Positions 43,277 through 53,860 are shown, numbered from the stretch's first letter. The stretch: 64,000 nucleotides of DNA from Candidatus Nitrosacidococcus tergens (GCF_902810445.1 NZ_LR778175.1:186001-250000), one strand, 5' to 3'. Made by a program: numbers and translations. The notes: generated from the sequence alone by a model not told the origin.

Positions 43277-44299
43277 ATGTTTAGTTACTTCTTAGCTGTT
43301 TTAGTTATCCTTCTTAAAATTGTTGGCATTATATTGCCTTTACTACTTACAGTTGCATGGCTTACTTTTGCTGAGCGGAAAATTATTGGATTTATGCAGG
43401 TTCGGGTGGCTGCAAATAGAGTAGGTCCTAGGGGCTGGTTGCAGCCAATTGCAGATGTAGTTAAATTAATCCTTAAAGAAATCATTGTTCCTACAAGTGC
43501 TAATAAGTATTTATTCTTCTTAGCACCTGTGCTTGCTATTGCACCAGCACTTTCGGTATGGGCTGTTATTCCTTTCAGTCCAGAGCTAGTTCTAGCAGAT
43601 ATTAATGCTGGATTGCTTTATATTTTAGCTATCGGATCTATGAGCGTGTATGGAATTATCTTAGCGGGATGGGCTTCTAATTCTAAATATGCCTTTTTAG
43701 GTGCCATGCGATCAGCCGCACAAATTGTATCTTATGAAATTGCTATGGGGTTTGCTTTGGTTGGGGTGCTGATTGCCGCAGGTAGTCTTAACCTCAGCGA
43801 GATAGTAAATGCACAAGCAGGCGGTATATGGCATTGGTTTTGGCTTCCATTGTTTCCTTTATTTTTAGTATATTACATTTCAGGGGTAGCAGAGACTAAC
43901 CGTGCTCCTTTTGATATGGCAGAGGGTGAATCAGAAATTGTCGCAGGATACCACGTGGAGTACTCAGGGACCGCATTTGCACTTTTCTATCTTACTGAAT
44001 ATATAGAAATGATCTTAGTTTCAACCCTAGCTGCTTTAATGTTTTTAGGTGGATGGCTATCTCCTTTTGAAAGTACTAGGTTTGAGTCAACATTTGCATT
44101 TATTCCTAGTCTTTTTTGGCTTTTAGCGAAAACTGCATTTTTTTTATTTTTTTATTTTTGGCTACGTGCTACTTATCCACGATATCGTTATGATCAGATA
44201 ATGCGACTTGGATGGAAAGTATTTATTCCTATTACTATCATTTGGCTATTAGTAGTGAGTGGCACCCGAGTTGCACATATAGGTCCTTGGTTTACGTAG
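43277..44299 (+). CDS. nuoH: NADH-quinone oxidoreductase subunit H
   Basis: A 340-residue membrane subunit with about eight helices that connects the quinone site to the proton pumps. AERKIIGFMQVRVAANRVGPRGWLQ contains the conserved GPRGWLQ, and EYSGTAFALFYLTEYIEM and AETNRAPFDMAEGESEIVAGYHVEY (core NRAPFDMAEGE) are signatures. It starts 8 bp after nuoG. Confidence 0.97.
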   Translation: MFSYFLAVLVILLKIVGIILPLLLTVAWLTFAERKIIGFMQVRVAANRVGPRGWLQPIADVVKLILKEIIVPTSANKYLFFLAPVLAIAPALSVWAVIPFSPELVLADINAGLLYILAIGSMSVYGIILAGWASNSKYAFLGAMRSAAQIVSYEIAMGFALVGVLIAAGSLNLSEIVNAQAGGIWHWFWLPLFPLFLVYYISGVAETNRAPFDMAEGESEIVAGYHVEYSGTAFALFYLTEYIEMILVSTLAALMFLGGWLSPFESTRFESTFAFIPSLFWLLAKTAFFLFFYFWLRATYPRYRYDQIMRLGWKVFIPITIIWLLVVSGTRVAHIGPWFT

Positions 44300-44311
44300 A
44301 TAAAACTATAT

Positions 44312-44800
44312 ATGAATACATTGCGTTCTTATTTCAAAAGTTTTTTACTCTGGGAGCTAATTCTTGGCTTAAAACTAACCGGTCGTTACCTATTTGCTAG
44401 AAAAATAACTGTTCAATTTCCAGAAGAAAGAACTCCTTTATCTCCTAGATTCAGAGGGCTTCACGCTCTGCGGCGCTACCCTAATGGGGAAGAAAGATGT
44501 ATTGCTTGTAAGTTATGTGAGGCTGTATGCCCTGCTTTAGCTATTACTATTGACTCCCATCAAAGAGAAGATAAAACTCGTCGTACAACTCGATATGATA
44601 TTGATCTTTTTAAATGTATTTATTGTGGTTTTTGCGAAGAAGCATGCCCTGTTGACTCAATCGTATTAACAAGAGTTTTCGATTACCATTTTGAAGAGCG
44701 TGGCGAACAAATTATGCATAAGGGGCAATTATTAGCGATTGGTGATAAATACGAACATCAGATTGCTGCTGATAGGACAGCAGATGCACCTTATCGATAA
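44312..44800 (+). CDS. nuoI: NADH-quinone oxidoreductase subunit I
   Basis: A 162-residue ferredoxin-like subunit with clusters N6a and N6b. Ligand sets are Cys63, Cys66, Cys69, Cys73 (CIACKLCEAVCP) and Cys102, Cys105, Cys108, Cys112 (CIYCGFCEEACPVD). An amphipathic N-terminal helix docks it to the membrane. It follows nuoH by 12 bp. Confidence 0.98.
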   Translation: MNTLRSYFKSFLLWELILGLKLTGRYLFARKITVQFPEERTPLSPRFRGLHALRRYPNGEERCIACKLCEAVCPALAITIDSHQREDKTRRTTRYDIDLFKCIYCGFCEEACPVDSIVLTRVFDYHFEERGEQIMHKGQLLAIGDKYEHQIAADRTADAPYR

Positions 44801-44830
44801 TTAATAGTACTCAAGCTTTACATATTATTT

Positions 44831-45421
44831 ATGGAAAAAATACTATTTTATATCTTTTCTTCTATTTTGCTGTTTGCGGCATCTATGGTAATTACAGTAC
44901 GTAATCCTATCCAAGCAACTTTATTTTTAATTTTGGCTTTTTTTACAAGTGCGGCAATCTGGCTGCTACTTGAAGCAGAATTTTTAGCTATTATTTTAAT
45001 ACTGGTCTACATCGGTGCAGTAATGGTTTTATTTTTATTTGTGGTTATGATGTTAGATATTAATTTAGTTTCTTTACGAGAAGGATTCATCAAATATCTT
45101 CCCATAGGACTGCTAGTATCAGCATTAACTGCATTTGAGATGATGGCAGTATTAAAACCAGAGAATTTTGGTTTATCTGTACCTACACCTCATGATTCAA
45201 ACTATAGTAACACAGAGGAACTAGGGAATATTCTCTATACAGTCTATAGTTATCCTTTTGAGCTTGCTGCAGCAATTTTACTAATAGCTATTGTTGCAGC
45301 GATTACCCTTACTTTACGGAGAGGTATTAGTAAACATCAAGATCCGTCACAACAAGTACAAGTGAATCCTAAAGATCGAGTTAAGCTGGTTAAAATGACC
45401 AACTCAGAAACCCAGAAATAG
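44831..45421 (+). CDS. nuoJ: NADH-quinone oxidoreductase subunit J
   Basis: A 196-residue membrane subunit with about five helices. NPIQATLFLILAFFTSAAIW and AIILILVYIGAVMVLFLFVVMM are the conserved helices, the second with the pi-bulge region of the proton channel (core YIGAVMVLFLF). Hydrophilic tail of about 30 residues. It lies 30 bp after nuoI. Confidence 0.96.
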   Translation: MEKILFYIFSSILLFAASMVITVRNPIQATLFLILAFFTSAAIWLLLEAEFLAIILILVYIGAVMVLFLFVVMMLDINLVSLREGFIKYLPIGLLVSALTAFEMMAVLKPENFGLSVPTPHDSNYSNTEELGNILYTVYSYPFELAAAILLIAIVAAITLTLRRGISKHQDPSQQVQVNPKDRVKLVKMTNSETQK

Positions 45422-45436
45422 GTTAAATAAGTAATA

Positions 45437-45742
45437 ATGGTAACATTATCTGATTTTTTGGTTCTAGGTGCACTATTGTTTTGTCTTTCCGTTGCTGGAA
45501 TTTTCCTAAATCGAAAGAATATTATTATCATCCTCATGTCACTTGAGCTAATGCTGCTAGCGATTAATATAAATTTTCTTGCATTTTCACATTTTCTAGA
45601 AGATATATCTGGTCAAGTATTCGTTTTTTTTATATTAACAGTCGCTGCGGCAGAAAGTGCTATTGGTCTTGCAATTCTTGTAGTGTTATTTCGTACCAGA
45701 CATACAATTAATGTCGGTGATTGGGATAAATTAAAGGGCTAG
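45437..45742 (+). CDS. nuoK: NADH-quinone oxidoreductase subunit K
   Basis: A 101-residue MrpC-like membrane subunit with three helices. The conserved glutamates lie in ILMSLELMLLAININF and ILTVAAAESAIGLAILV, both needed for proton transfer. It follows nuoJ by 15 bp and nuoL by 6 bp on the other side. Confidence 0.97.
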   Translation: MVTLSDFLVLGALLFCLSVAGIFLNRKNIIIILMSLELMLLAININFLAFSHFLEDISGQVFVFFILTVAAAESAIGLAILVVLFRTRHTINVGDWDKLKG

Positions 45743-45748
45743 AATGAG

Positions 45749-47704
45749 ATGAAAGCCCAAACTATCGGAATAATAATAGCACCCTTAATTGGTTGTATTA
45801 TTGCAGGTCTATTTGGTCGTAAAGTTGGACGCATCTGGTCTCATCGTGCAGCAATAGCTGGAGTTGCAATTTCCTTCTTGTTATCTTCCATTGTTTTCAT
45901 TCAAGTAGTAACAAATGGAGGTACTTATAATGAGCACATTTATACTTGGGTAGGTACAGGGAATTTTCACTTGGAAATAGGATTTTTAATCGATCATCTG
46001 AGTGCACTTATGATGATGGTTGTAAGTTTTGTATCTTTAATGGTGCATATATACACCATTGGTTATATGGATGATGATCCAGGATACCAGAGATTTTTTA
46101 GCTATATTGCATTATTTACATTTTCTATGCTGATGCTGGTTATGGCTAATAACTTCCTGCAACTTTTTATAGGTTGGGAAGTAATGGGATTAATATCCTA
46201 TCTATTAATAGGATTTTGGTATAAAAAAGAATCAGCGATTTATGCTAATCTTAAAGCCTTTCTTGTCAATCGTGTAGGGGATATTGGATTTTTATTGGGG
46301 ATTGCCTGTGTATTAATGTATACAGGTAGTTTAGATTATGGTGAAGTGTTTGGAGCAGTTCCCTCATTATCAGAAAAAACAATATCGCTATTTCCTAATA
46401 CTTCTTATGCAGTACCTACAGTAATAGGCATCCTTCTTTTTATCGGAGCAATGGGTAAATCTGCTCAAATGCCGCTACATGTTTGGTTACCTGATTCTAT
46501 GGAAGGACCAACACCTATTTCTGCACTTATTCATGCAGCTACTATGGTAACCGCAGGAATTTTTATGGTGGCTCGAATGTCGCCTATATATGAATTATCA
46601 GAAACTGCCTTGGGGGTTGTGCTAATCATTGGTGCATGTACTGCATTTTTTATGGGGCTTGTGGGTATCGTACAAAATGATATTAAGCGAGTTATCGCAT
46701 ATTCTACTTTATCCCAATTAGGATATATGACAGTCGCTCTTGGCGTTTCTGCTTATTCAGCGAGTGTTTTTCACTTAATGACTCACGCATTTTTTAAGGC
46801 ACTTTTATTTTTAGGTGCTGGTTCCGTAATCATTGCGATGCATCATGAACAAGATATGATGAAAATGGGTGGACTAAAAAAATATATGCCAATTACCTAT
46901 TGGACAATGATTATTGGTGCCCTTGCGTTAATCGGATTTCCAGGGTTTTCGGGGTTTTTTTCTAAAGATTCTATTATTGAAGCAGTACACCTTTCTAATA
47001 TGCCAGGATCTAGTTTTGCTTATTTAATGGTGATTTCTGGAGTTTTTGTGACTGCCTTCTATACTTTTAGAATGTTGTTTCTTACCTTTCATGGAGAGGA
47101 GAGGATGGATGAACATACGAAAAACCATCTTAAAGAATCCCCATATGTTATTACTATTCCACTTATTTTCTTAGCTATACCTTCTATTATAGTGGGAGTT
47201 TATATAAAAACTCTTTTGTTTGATAATTTTTTTGGTGAAGCAATAGTAGTGCTACCTATTCATAACGTATTAGAAGAAATGGGTGCTGAATTACATGAAG
47301 GGGTTATTCCATTTATTCTAGAAGGGTTTAAAGGTCTCCCATTCCTTTTAGCAGCTTCAGGTGTAATCAGTGCATGGTTTTTATATATTGCTTATCCTGA
47401 GTTACCTAATCAAATTAAATCTCGATGCCATTTAATCCATTGGACCTTAATAAACAAATATGGCTTCGATCGATTTAATGAGATTTTCTTTGCAGGTGGT
47501 TTTCGTTATATCGGAAACTTGTTTTCTCGATTTGGAGAACGGTTATTAATTGATGGTTTACTGGTAAATGGATCGGCACGAGTAGTAAGTATCACTGCTC
47601 AAATTTCACGTCATTTACAATCTGGTTATCTTTTTCATTATGCTTTTGCCATGATTTTAGGTCTTTTATTCCTCATTGGTGGCTTTGTAATTTATAAGGG
47701 ATAG
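45749..47704 (+). CDS. nuoL: NADH-quinone oxidoreductase subunit L
   Basis: A 651-residue antiporter-like proton-pumping subunit, the distal one, with about 16 helices and the long lateral helix near the C-terminus. IDHLSALMMMVVSFVSLMVH, GWEVMGLISYLLIGFWY and MPLHVWLPDSMEGPTPISALIHAATMVTAG (core LPDSMEGPTPISALIH) are signature segments. It starts 6 bp after nuoK and precedes nuoM by 5 bp. Confidence 0.98.
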   Translation: MKAQTIGIIIAPLIGCIIAGLFGRKVGRIWSHRAAIAGVAISFLLSSIVFIQVVTNGGTYNEHIYTWVGTGNFHLEIGFLIDHLSALMMMVVSFVSLMVHIYTIGYMDDDPGYQRFFSYIALFTFSMLMLVMANNFLQLFIGWEVMGLISYLLIGFWYKKESAIYANLKAFLVNRVGDIGFLLGIACVLMYTGSLDYGEVFGAVPSLSEKTISLFPNTSYAVPTVIGILLFIGAMGKSAQMPLHVWLPDSMEGPTPISALIHAATMVTAGIFMVARMSPIYELSETALGVVLIIGACTAFFMGLVGIVQNDIKRVIAYSTLSQLGYMTVALGVSAYSASVFHLMTHAFFKALLFLGAGSVIIAMHHEQDMMKMGGLKKYMPITYWTMIIGALALIGFPGFSGFFSKDSIIEAVHLSNMPGSSFAYLMVISGVFVTAFYTFRMLFLTFHGEERMDEHTKNHLKESPYVITIPLIFLAIPSIIVGVYIKTLLFDNFFGEAIVVLPIHNVLEEMGAELHEGVIPFILEGFKGLPFLLAASGVISAWFLYIAYPELPNQIKSRCHLIHWTLINKYGFDRFNEIFFAGGFRYIGNLFSRFGERLLIDGLLVNGSARVVSITAQISRHLQSGYLFHYAFAMILGLLFLIGGFVIYKG

Positions 47705-47709
47705 GAATA

Positions 47710-49224
47710 ATGTTACAGTTTCCAATTCTCTCTTTAGTTATTTGGCTGCCAATTATCGGTGGTTTAGTAGTACTCGGGGCAAGTGACCGTCCTACCGATC
47801 ACATTCGTAAATCTGCCCTATTTTTTGCAGGGCTATCTTTTCTAGTAAGCTGGTTTCTATATATTTGGTTTGATACCAGTGAAGCTACAATGCAGTTTCA
47901 AGAAAAAGTAGTATGGTTAGAAGCTTTTAAAGTTTATTACCATGTAGGAATTGATGGCATTTCAATGCCACTTATTATTCTAAATACATTTTCTACCTTA
48001 CTAGTAGTTATTGCTGGCTGGCAAATCATTAAATATAAGCTAGCACAATATATGGCCAGTTTTTTAATTATGGAAGGGCTAATGAATGGAGTTTTTTCAG
48101 CATTAGATAGCATCTTATTTTATATATTTTTTGAGGGTACACTGATACCTCTATTTCTAATTATTGGTATTTGGGGAGGACCTAATCGGGTTTATGCTAC
48201 ACTTAAATTTTTCCTCTATACTTTCTTTGGCTCAGTCTTCTTCCTAATTGCAATTCTCTACTTAAGAAGTGTTACTGGTAATTTTGATATTCTTAGCTTT
48301 CATGAAGTTCCTCTAGGAATGAAGGCACAGATAGGGTTATTTTTTGCTTTTTTGATTGCTTTTGCTGTAAAAATACCTATGTGGCCTGTACACACTTGGT
48401 TACCTGATGCTCATGTTGAAGCTCCTACAGGGGGGTCAGTTATACTAGCAGCAATCGCTTTAAAACTAGGCGCTTATGGTCTTATGCGGTTTAGTTTACC
48501 AATTGTTCCTGATGCTAGTCTTGCCTTAGATTGGTTTATTATTACCCTCTCTTTAATTGCTATAGTCTATATTGGGTTAGTTGCTATCGTGCAACAGGAT
48601 ATTAAAAAACTTATTGCTTATTCTAGTGTTTCTCATATGGGGTTTGTTACCTTAGGACTATTTATTAGCTTTGTAATCTTCGCTCAAGGGACTGAAGGAG
48701 AAGGATCTACTCTAGGGCTTTCAGGTGCATTGGTGCAAATGATTTCTCATGGTCTTGTATCTGCTGGTATGTTTTTATGTATGGGGGTCTTATATGATCG
48801 TATGCATACCCGTCTTATTAAGGATTATGGTGGTGTCATTAATACAATGCCTATCTTTGGTGCATTCTGGGTTTTATTTGCAATGGCAAATACGGGATTA
48901 CCCGGCACCTCTGGCTTTGTAGGTGAGTTTTTAGTTATTTTAGGAGCGTTTCAAGCTAATTTTTGGTATGCTTTTTGGGCATCGCTTACCCTAATTCTAA
49001 GTGCTTCATATTCTCTATGGATGATTAAGCGGGTTGTGTTTGGTGAAGTATCAAATGATAATGTAGCTGCTTTAAAAGATTTAAGTACAAGAGAGTTTCT
49101 AATCCTTGGTTCATTAGCAGTAGCAGTACTATTTCTTGGAATATGGCCACAACCTTTATTAGAGGTTATGCATACATCTATAGACCATCTATTATCCCAA
49201 ATCACAGTGTCAAAATTAATTTAA
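47710..49224 (+). CDS. nuoM: NADH-quinone oxidoreductase subunit M
   Basis: A 504-residue antiporter-like proton-pumping membrane subunit with about 14 helices. FFEGTLIPLFLIIGIWGG, with the essential glutamate, and MWPVHTWLPDAHVEAPTGGSVILA (core WLPDAHVEAPT) are diagnostic. ISHGLVSAGMFLCMGVLYDR is also conserved. It follows nuoL by 5 bp. Confidence 0.98.
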   Translation: MLQFPILSLVIWLPIIGGLVVLGASDRPTDHIRKSALFFAGLSFLVSWFLYIWFDTSEATMQFQEKVVWLEAFKVYYHVGIDGISMPLIILNTFSTLLVVIAGWQIIKYKLAQYMASFLIMEGLMNGVFSALDSILFYIFFEGTLIPLFLIIGIWGGPNRVYATLKFFLYTFFGSVFFLIAILYLRSVTGNFDILSFHEVPLGMKAQIGLFFAFLIAFAVKIPMWPVHTWLPDAHVEAPTGGSVILAAIALKLGAYGLMRFSLPIVPDASLALDWFIITLSLIAIVYIGLVAIVQQDIKKLIAYSSVSHMGFVTLGLFISFVIFAQGTEGEGSTLGLSGALVQMISHGLVSAGMFLCMGVLYDRMHTRLIKDYGGVINTMPIFGAFWVLFAMANTGLPGTSGFVGEFLVILGAFQANFWYAFWASLTLILSASYSLWMIKRVVFGEVSNDNVAALKDLSTREFLILGSLAVAVLFLGIWPQPLLEVMHTSIDHLLSQITVSKLI

Positions 49225-49248
49225 ATTATAAGCTACAGAATAAATAAG

Positions 49249-50694
49249 ATGAGTTTCGATACGCCCGATTTTTTAACTGCACTGCCAGAAATCTTAACTC
49301 TCGGAATGGGCTGCATACTTTTATTAGCAGTTGCTTATAGTGGTGCACAAAGCGGTAAAATAGCATATAAAATTACACAAGCTACGCTGATAATTGTGGC
49401 ATTAGTTACACTATATTATTTTGATTCCTCTTCTCATAGCATCACGTTTAATAATAGTTATATTAAAGATCCCTTAAGCGACTCGTTAAAACTATTTATT
49501 TATCTCACTGTTTTTTTAGTATTTCTATATTCTCGAGATTATCTTCGGGCTAGAAATTTAGAAAAAGGAGAGTTTTATATCCTTGGTCTCTTTGGGATGC
49601 TGGGGATCATGGTCATTACTTCGGCTCATCATTTTCTGCTTCTTTATTTAGGGTTAGAGCTGCTCTCCCTAAGCCAATATGCTATGGTAGCACTAAACAG
49701 AAATAATCACTTAGCTGCTGAAGCAGCAATGAAGTATTTTGTATTAGGATCGCTTGCCTCTGGTATGTTGCTCTATGGTATGTCCATGATATATGGAGTA
49801 ACTGGAAGCCTCGAAATTGACACCATAGCAAACACAATTGCGAACAATACTGATAGCAACTCAAGTATCGTCTTAGCATTTGGGCTAGTCTTTATTATGG
49901 TAGCGCTTGCTTTTAAATTTGGGGCAGTGCCTTTTCATATGTGGCTTCCTGATGTATATCACGGTGCACCAACTGCAGTAACCCTCTATATTGGTACTGC
50001 TCCCAAAATTGCTGCATTTGCAATGCTCATGCGTTTACTAGTAGATAGTCTAGAAGGAATTCAGCCTCAATGGGAAGGGATGATGATTATTCTTGCCTCT
50101 CTTTCTATGATACTTGGAAATGTGATAGCAATTGCCCAAAGCAATATTAAACGTATGCTTGCATATTCTGCTATATCTCATATGGGATTTCTCTTTTTAG
50201 GTACGCTTACAGGTACTCATGCAGGATACGCAGCCTCTATGTTTTATATTATAATATATACTCTTATGAGTCTTGGTAGTTTTGGGATGGTTGCATTGCT
50301 TTCTAGAGCGGGCTTTGAATCTGATCAGATAGAAGATTTTAAAGGATTAAATGAACGTAGTCCTTGGTTTGCTTTTATGATGCTCATTTTAATGTTTGCA
50401 ATGATGGGTTTTCCACCCACTGCAGGGTTTTATGCTAAATGGGCAGTTATTATGGCTATAATAGATGAGGGATTAGTTTGGTTAGCTATAGTTGCGGTAG
50501 TCTCTTCTGTTATAGGTGCTTTTTACTATTTACGAGTAGTAAAATATATGTACTTTGATAAGTCTAGTGAAACTACTTCTCTGAGTGTAAAAACTGATTT
50601 TCAATGGTGTATGAGCGGTAATAGTTTAGCATTATTAGGATTAGGACTTTTCCCAAATTCCTTAATGAATTTGTGTTTAGCAGCTTTTAATTGA
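49249..50694 (+). CDS. nuoN: NADH-quinone oxidoreductase subunit N
   Basis: A 481-residue antiporter-like proton-pumping subunit, the last gene of the operon. YLGLELLSLSQYAMVA with the key glutamate, KFGAVPFHMWLPDVYHGAPT and KRMLAYSAISHMGFLFLG are characteristic. It is 24 bp after nuoM and converges with rluD across 27 bp; no clear terminator is visible in that gap. Confidence 0.98.
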   Translation: MSFDTPDFLTALPEILTLGMGCILLLAVAYSGAQSGKIAYKITQATLIIVALVTLYYFDSSSHSITFNNSYIKDPLSDSLKLFIYLTVFLVFLYSRDYLRARNLEKGEFYILGLFGMLGIMVITSAHHFLLLYLGLELLSLSQYAMVALNRNNHLAAEAAMKYFVLGSLASGMLLYGMSMIYGVTGSLEIDTIANTIANNTDSNSSIVLAFGLVFIMVALAFKFGAVPFHMWLPDVYHGAPTAVTLYIGTAPKIAAFAMLMRLLVDSLEGIQPQWEGMMIILASLSMILGNVIAIAQSNIKRMLAYSAISHMGFLFLGTLTGTHAGYAASMFYIIIYTLMSLGSFGMVALLSRAGFESDQIEDFKGLNERSPWFAFMMLILMFAMMGFPPTAGFYAKWAVIMAIIDEGLVWLAIVAVVSSVIGAFYYLRVVKYMYFDKSSETTSLSVKTDFQWCMSGNSLALLGLGLFPNSLMNLCLAAFN

Positions 50695-50721
50695 AAAACA
50701 GTAATATATATTTAGTTAATT

Positions 50722-51678
50722 TTATTTTAAATCATTATTCTCTTTAAGCAGAGTAAGTATATTCTTCATATCTTCTGGAAGTGGTGCTTCCCAAGTCATT
50801 TCTTGCCCGCTTAATGGGTGAGTAAGCCCCAAACGAACAGCGTGCAGTGCTTGTCGTTTAAAATTACGTAGTCCATCAATAAGCATTTCGTTACTTTTTT
50901 CTGGAATTTGGAGACGCCTACCATAAACAGGATCTCCAAGTAAGGGGTAATTGATATAAGACAAATGAACTCGAATTTGATGCGTTCTACCCGTCTCTAA
51001 AAGACAGGTTACGTAGGTATGGGTCTGAAAACGAGATAGTACCCTATAGTAGGTAACTGCTGGTTTCCCAGAATCACTTACTGCCATTTTCTTTCTATCA
51101 ATAGAATGGCGAGCTATAGATGCTCTAATAACACCACCACTTGTCATAACACCCATAGTAATAGCTCGATATTCTCTGCGTATTTTATGACTCTGCAACT
51201 GCTGCACTAGGCTAGTATGAGCTGGGATAGTTTTAGCTACTACTAAAAGACCCGTAGTATCTCTATCTAGTCGATGAACAAGCCCTGCTCGTGGTATTAC
51301 TTCTAACTCAGAAGCATAGTTTAACAACCCATTGACTAAAGTACCATCATAATTGCCTACGGCTGGATGTACTACTAAGTTAGCTGGCTTATTAATAACG
51401 ATAAGGGCTTCATCCTCATAAACAATATGAAGTGGCAATGGTTGGGGTCTCCACTCAACTTTAGCTTCTATTTCTGTATGTAGTATTACAACCTCTCCGC
51501 CTGATACTATGTCTCGAGGACGAGCTAAGGTATTATTAATTTTTATTTGACCATCTTTTATCCATGCTTGAATACGAGTGCGAGAATATTGAGGAAAAGT
51601 TTGTACTAAAGCTTGATCTAAACGCTTCCCTCCTAATTCTAGAGGAATAGTAGTATTTTCTTGTATCACTTCTTTCAT
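50722..51678 (-). CDS. rluD: 23S rRNA pseudouridine(1911/1915/1917) synthase RluD
   Basis: A 318-residue enzyme that isomerises uridines of helix 69 in 23S rRNA. The N-terminal S4 RNA-binding domain has RLDQALVQTFPQYSRTRIQAWI (read as LDQALVQTFPQYSRTR, about 20-35). The catalytic motif is HRLDRDTTGLLV with Asp138, and LETGRTHQIRVHL and GDPVYG follow. RluD rather than RluC is preferred by the S4 start and the LETGRTHQIRVHLS context; related synthases are not fully excluded. It is divergent from the DUF255 gene. Confidence 0.93.
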   Translation of the reverse strand: MKEVIQENTTIPLELGGKRLDQALVQTFPQYSRTRIQAWIKDGQIKINNTLARPRDIVSGGEVVILHTEIEAKVEWRPQPLPLHIVYEDEALIVINKPANLVVHPAVGNYDGTLVNGLLNYASELEVIPRAGLVHRLDRDTTGLLVVAKTIPAHTSLVQQLQSHKIRREYRAITMGVMTSGGVIRASIARHSIDRKKMAVSDSGKPAVTYYRVLSRFQTHTYVTCLLETGRTHQIRVHLSYINYPLLGDPVYGRRLQIPEKSNEMLIDGLRNFKRQALHAVRLGLTHPLSGQEMTWEAPLPEDMKNILTLLKENNDLK

Positions 51679-51769
51679 AGAATATGTACTATACAGAAAA
51701 AATTCTAAGCCAGTATACTGAAAAGATAAATCCAGTCATTTATGTAAAATTTTATTAGTGTTTAGTGTC

Positions 51770-53860
51770 ATGAAAAACCACCTCCAAAATGAAACAAGTC
51801 CTTACTTGCTACAACATGTAGATAATCCAGTAAACTGGTATCCTTGGAATAAAGATGCACTAGATCGTGCCTCTCAAGAGAAAAAACCTATTTTACTCTC
51901 TATTGGTTATTCTGCTTGTCATTGGTGCCACGTTATGGCTCACGAATCTTTTGAGGATAAAGATACCGCACTAATTATGAATCAGCATTTCATTAATATT
52001 AAAGTGGATAGGGAAGAGCGCCCTGATCTAGATCAAGTTTATCAATTAGCACAGCAAATGCTAACTGGGCGAGCGGGTGGCTGGCCATTGACTTTATTTT
52101 TAGAGCCTACGAAACAAGTTCCCTTTTTTAGCGGTACTTATTTTCCTCCTGAAGGCCGATATGGATTACCAGGATTTAAAGATTTATTACAACAAATCTC
52201 CCAATACTTTTACACACACTCTTCAGAAATTTATGCTCAAAATAGCCGTTTATTAGCTGCTTTTAGAAATATTGATAAGCGAATCTCGATTGATAAAGTT
52301 TCTAGCTTAGATTTTTCTCCACTAAAAAGATCGCAGAAAGAATTAACTCAATCCTTTGATTTTCAATATGGTGGGATGAAAGGTGCTCCTAAATTTCCTA
52401 ATCCACCAATCATTGAACGATATTTGAATGAGGCCATAGAATTTTACTTAACAAAAGAAGAGCAACAACAATCCATTACTAAACTTCAGATCACGTTAGA
52501 TCACATGGCATTAGGGGGAATCTATGATCAGATAGGTGGGGGATTTTATCGTTATTCAGTAGATGGAAAATGGCAAATTCCTCACTTTGAAAAAATGCTC
52601 TATGACAATGGTCAATTATTATTTCTCTACAGCAAAGCCTATAGCCTACTAAAAGCAAAGCTATACCATAGGGTATTACTTGAGACTGGAAATTGGGTAA
52701 TTAGAGAAATGCAATCTTCAGAAGGAGGATACTACTCATCCTTAGATGCAGATTCAGAAGGTCATGAAGGTAAATACTATATTTGGTCTCAAGAGGAAAT
52801 TCAATCAATATTAGATGACGATGAATACCAATTAGCCAGTCGATACTTTGGGCTAGATCAGCCTAGCAATTTTGAAGGCTGTTGGCACTTACACTGTGCT
52901 GCTGTTAATACAGAAACTTTAGCTCAAAAACTAGAATTACCTCTTGATAATACCCAAAAAAAAATTATTACTATTAAAGAAAGATTACGTATTACTAGAA
53001 ATAATCGTATCTATCCAACTCGAGATGGAAAGATACTGACTTCTTGGAATGGATTAATGATTAAAGGTATGGTAAGTGCGGGACAAGTATTAAATCAGCC
53101 TAGTTTTATTGATTCTGCTGAGAGAGCATTGAAATTTATCTATAATAACTTATGGATAAATAACCGCTTGCTGGCTACTTATAAAGACAAAAAAGCAAGA
53201 TACCTCGCTTATCTCGATGATTATGCTTTTCTCATTGATGCACTAATAACTTTACTACAAACACAGTGGAAAGATGAGTATTTAGCTTTCTTAATTCAAC
53301 TTACCGATACGGTGCTTACCCATTTTGAAAATAAAGAACAAGGCGGTTTTTATTTCACTGCCCACGATCAAGAGATACCCATTTCTCGTTTAATACCTTT
53401 AACAGATAATGCAACTCCTTCAGGAAATGGAGTAATGACGTATAACCTAATTCGGCTTGGGCATTTATTAGGTAATATGGTTTATTTGGAAGCAGCTGAA
53501 CGATGCTTAAAGACTAGTTGGTTTAGTGTCCAGCAAATACCACACGCCCACTGTAGCTTGCTTAAAGCACTAGAATCATATCTTTACCCTCCAGAAATAA
53601 TTATCCTACGAGGACCTGAATCAGTATTGACTCCATGGCATAGTCTTGTTTTAGAGCACTATCTACAACAAAGAATAGTGCTCGCAATTCCATCACATGC
53701 TAAGTATTTACCTAAGCAACTAGAAAAATACCAATCTATTAGCTCAAATGGGGTAACAGCTTATATTTGTCATGGTCAGACTTGTTTAGCCCCCATCACC
53801 GAATTTGAATCATTTAAAAATCATTTTAAAGTTAAAGACAGTAGCCAAAGCTATCTCTAA
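51770..53860 (+). CDS. Thioredoxin-fold DUF255 protein (YyaL/SPATA20 family)
   Basis: About 696 residues. The N-terminal thioredoxin-like domain has NETSPYLLQHVDNPVNWYPW, then ACHWCHVMAHESFED with a CxxC pair, and RAGGWPLTLFLEP and GTYFPPEGRYGLPGF. A long alpha/alpha toroid related to N-acylglucosamine epimerases and glycosidases follows (GGIYDQIGGGFYRYSVD, HFEKMLYDNGQL, DADSEGHEGKYYIW). The function is not established; the family is widely conserved. I chose ATG at 51770 over GTG at 51758 because MKNHLQNETSPYLLQH matches family starts. The 3' end overlaps the convergent PfkB-family gene by 29 bp. Confidence 0.9.
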   Translation: MKNHLQNETSPYLLQHVDNPVNWYPWNKDALDRASQEKKPILLSIGYSACHWCHVMAHESFEDKDTALIMNQHFINIKVDREERPDLDQVYQLAQQMLTGRAGGWPLTLFLEPTKQVPFFSGTYFPPEGRYGLPGFKDLLQQISQYFYTHSSEIYAQNSRLLAAFRNIDKRISIDKVSSLDFSPLKRSQKELTQSFDFQYGGMKGAPKFPNPPIIERYLNEAIEFYLTKEEQQQSITKLQITLDHMALGGIYDQIGGGFYRYSVDGKWQIPHFEKMLYDNGQLLFLYSKAYSLLKAKLYHRVLLETGNWVIREMQSSEGGYYSSLDADSEGHEGKYYIWSQEEIQSILDDDEYQLASRYFGLDQPSNFEGCWHLHCAAVNTETLAQKLELPLDNTQKKIITIKERLRITRNNRIYPTRDGKILTSWNGLMIKGMVSAGQVLNQPSFIDSAERALKFIYNNLWINNRLLATYKDKKARYLAYLDDYAFLIDALITLLQTQWKDEYLAFLIQLTDTVLTHFENKEQGGFYFTAHDQEIPISRLIPLTDNATPSGNGVMTYNLIRLGHLLGNMVYLEAAERCLKTSWFSVQQIPHAHCSLLKALESYLYPPEIIILRGPESVLTPWHSLVLEHYLQQRIVLAIPSHAKYLPKQLEKYQSISSNGVTAYICHGQTCLAPITEFESFKNHFKVKDSSQSYL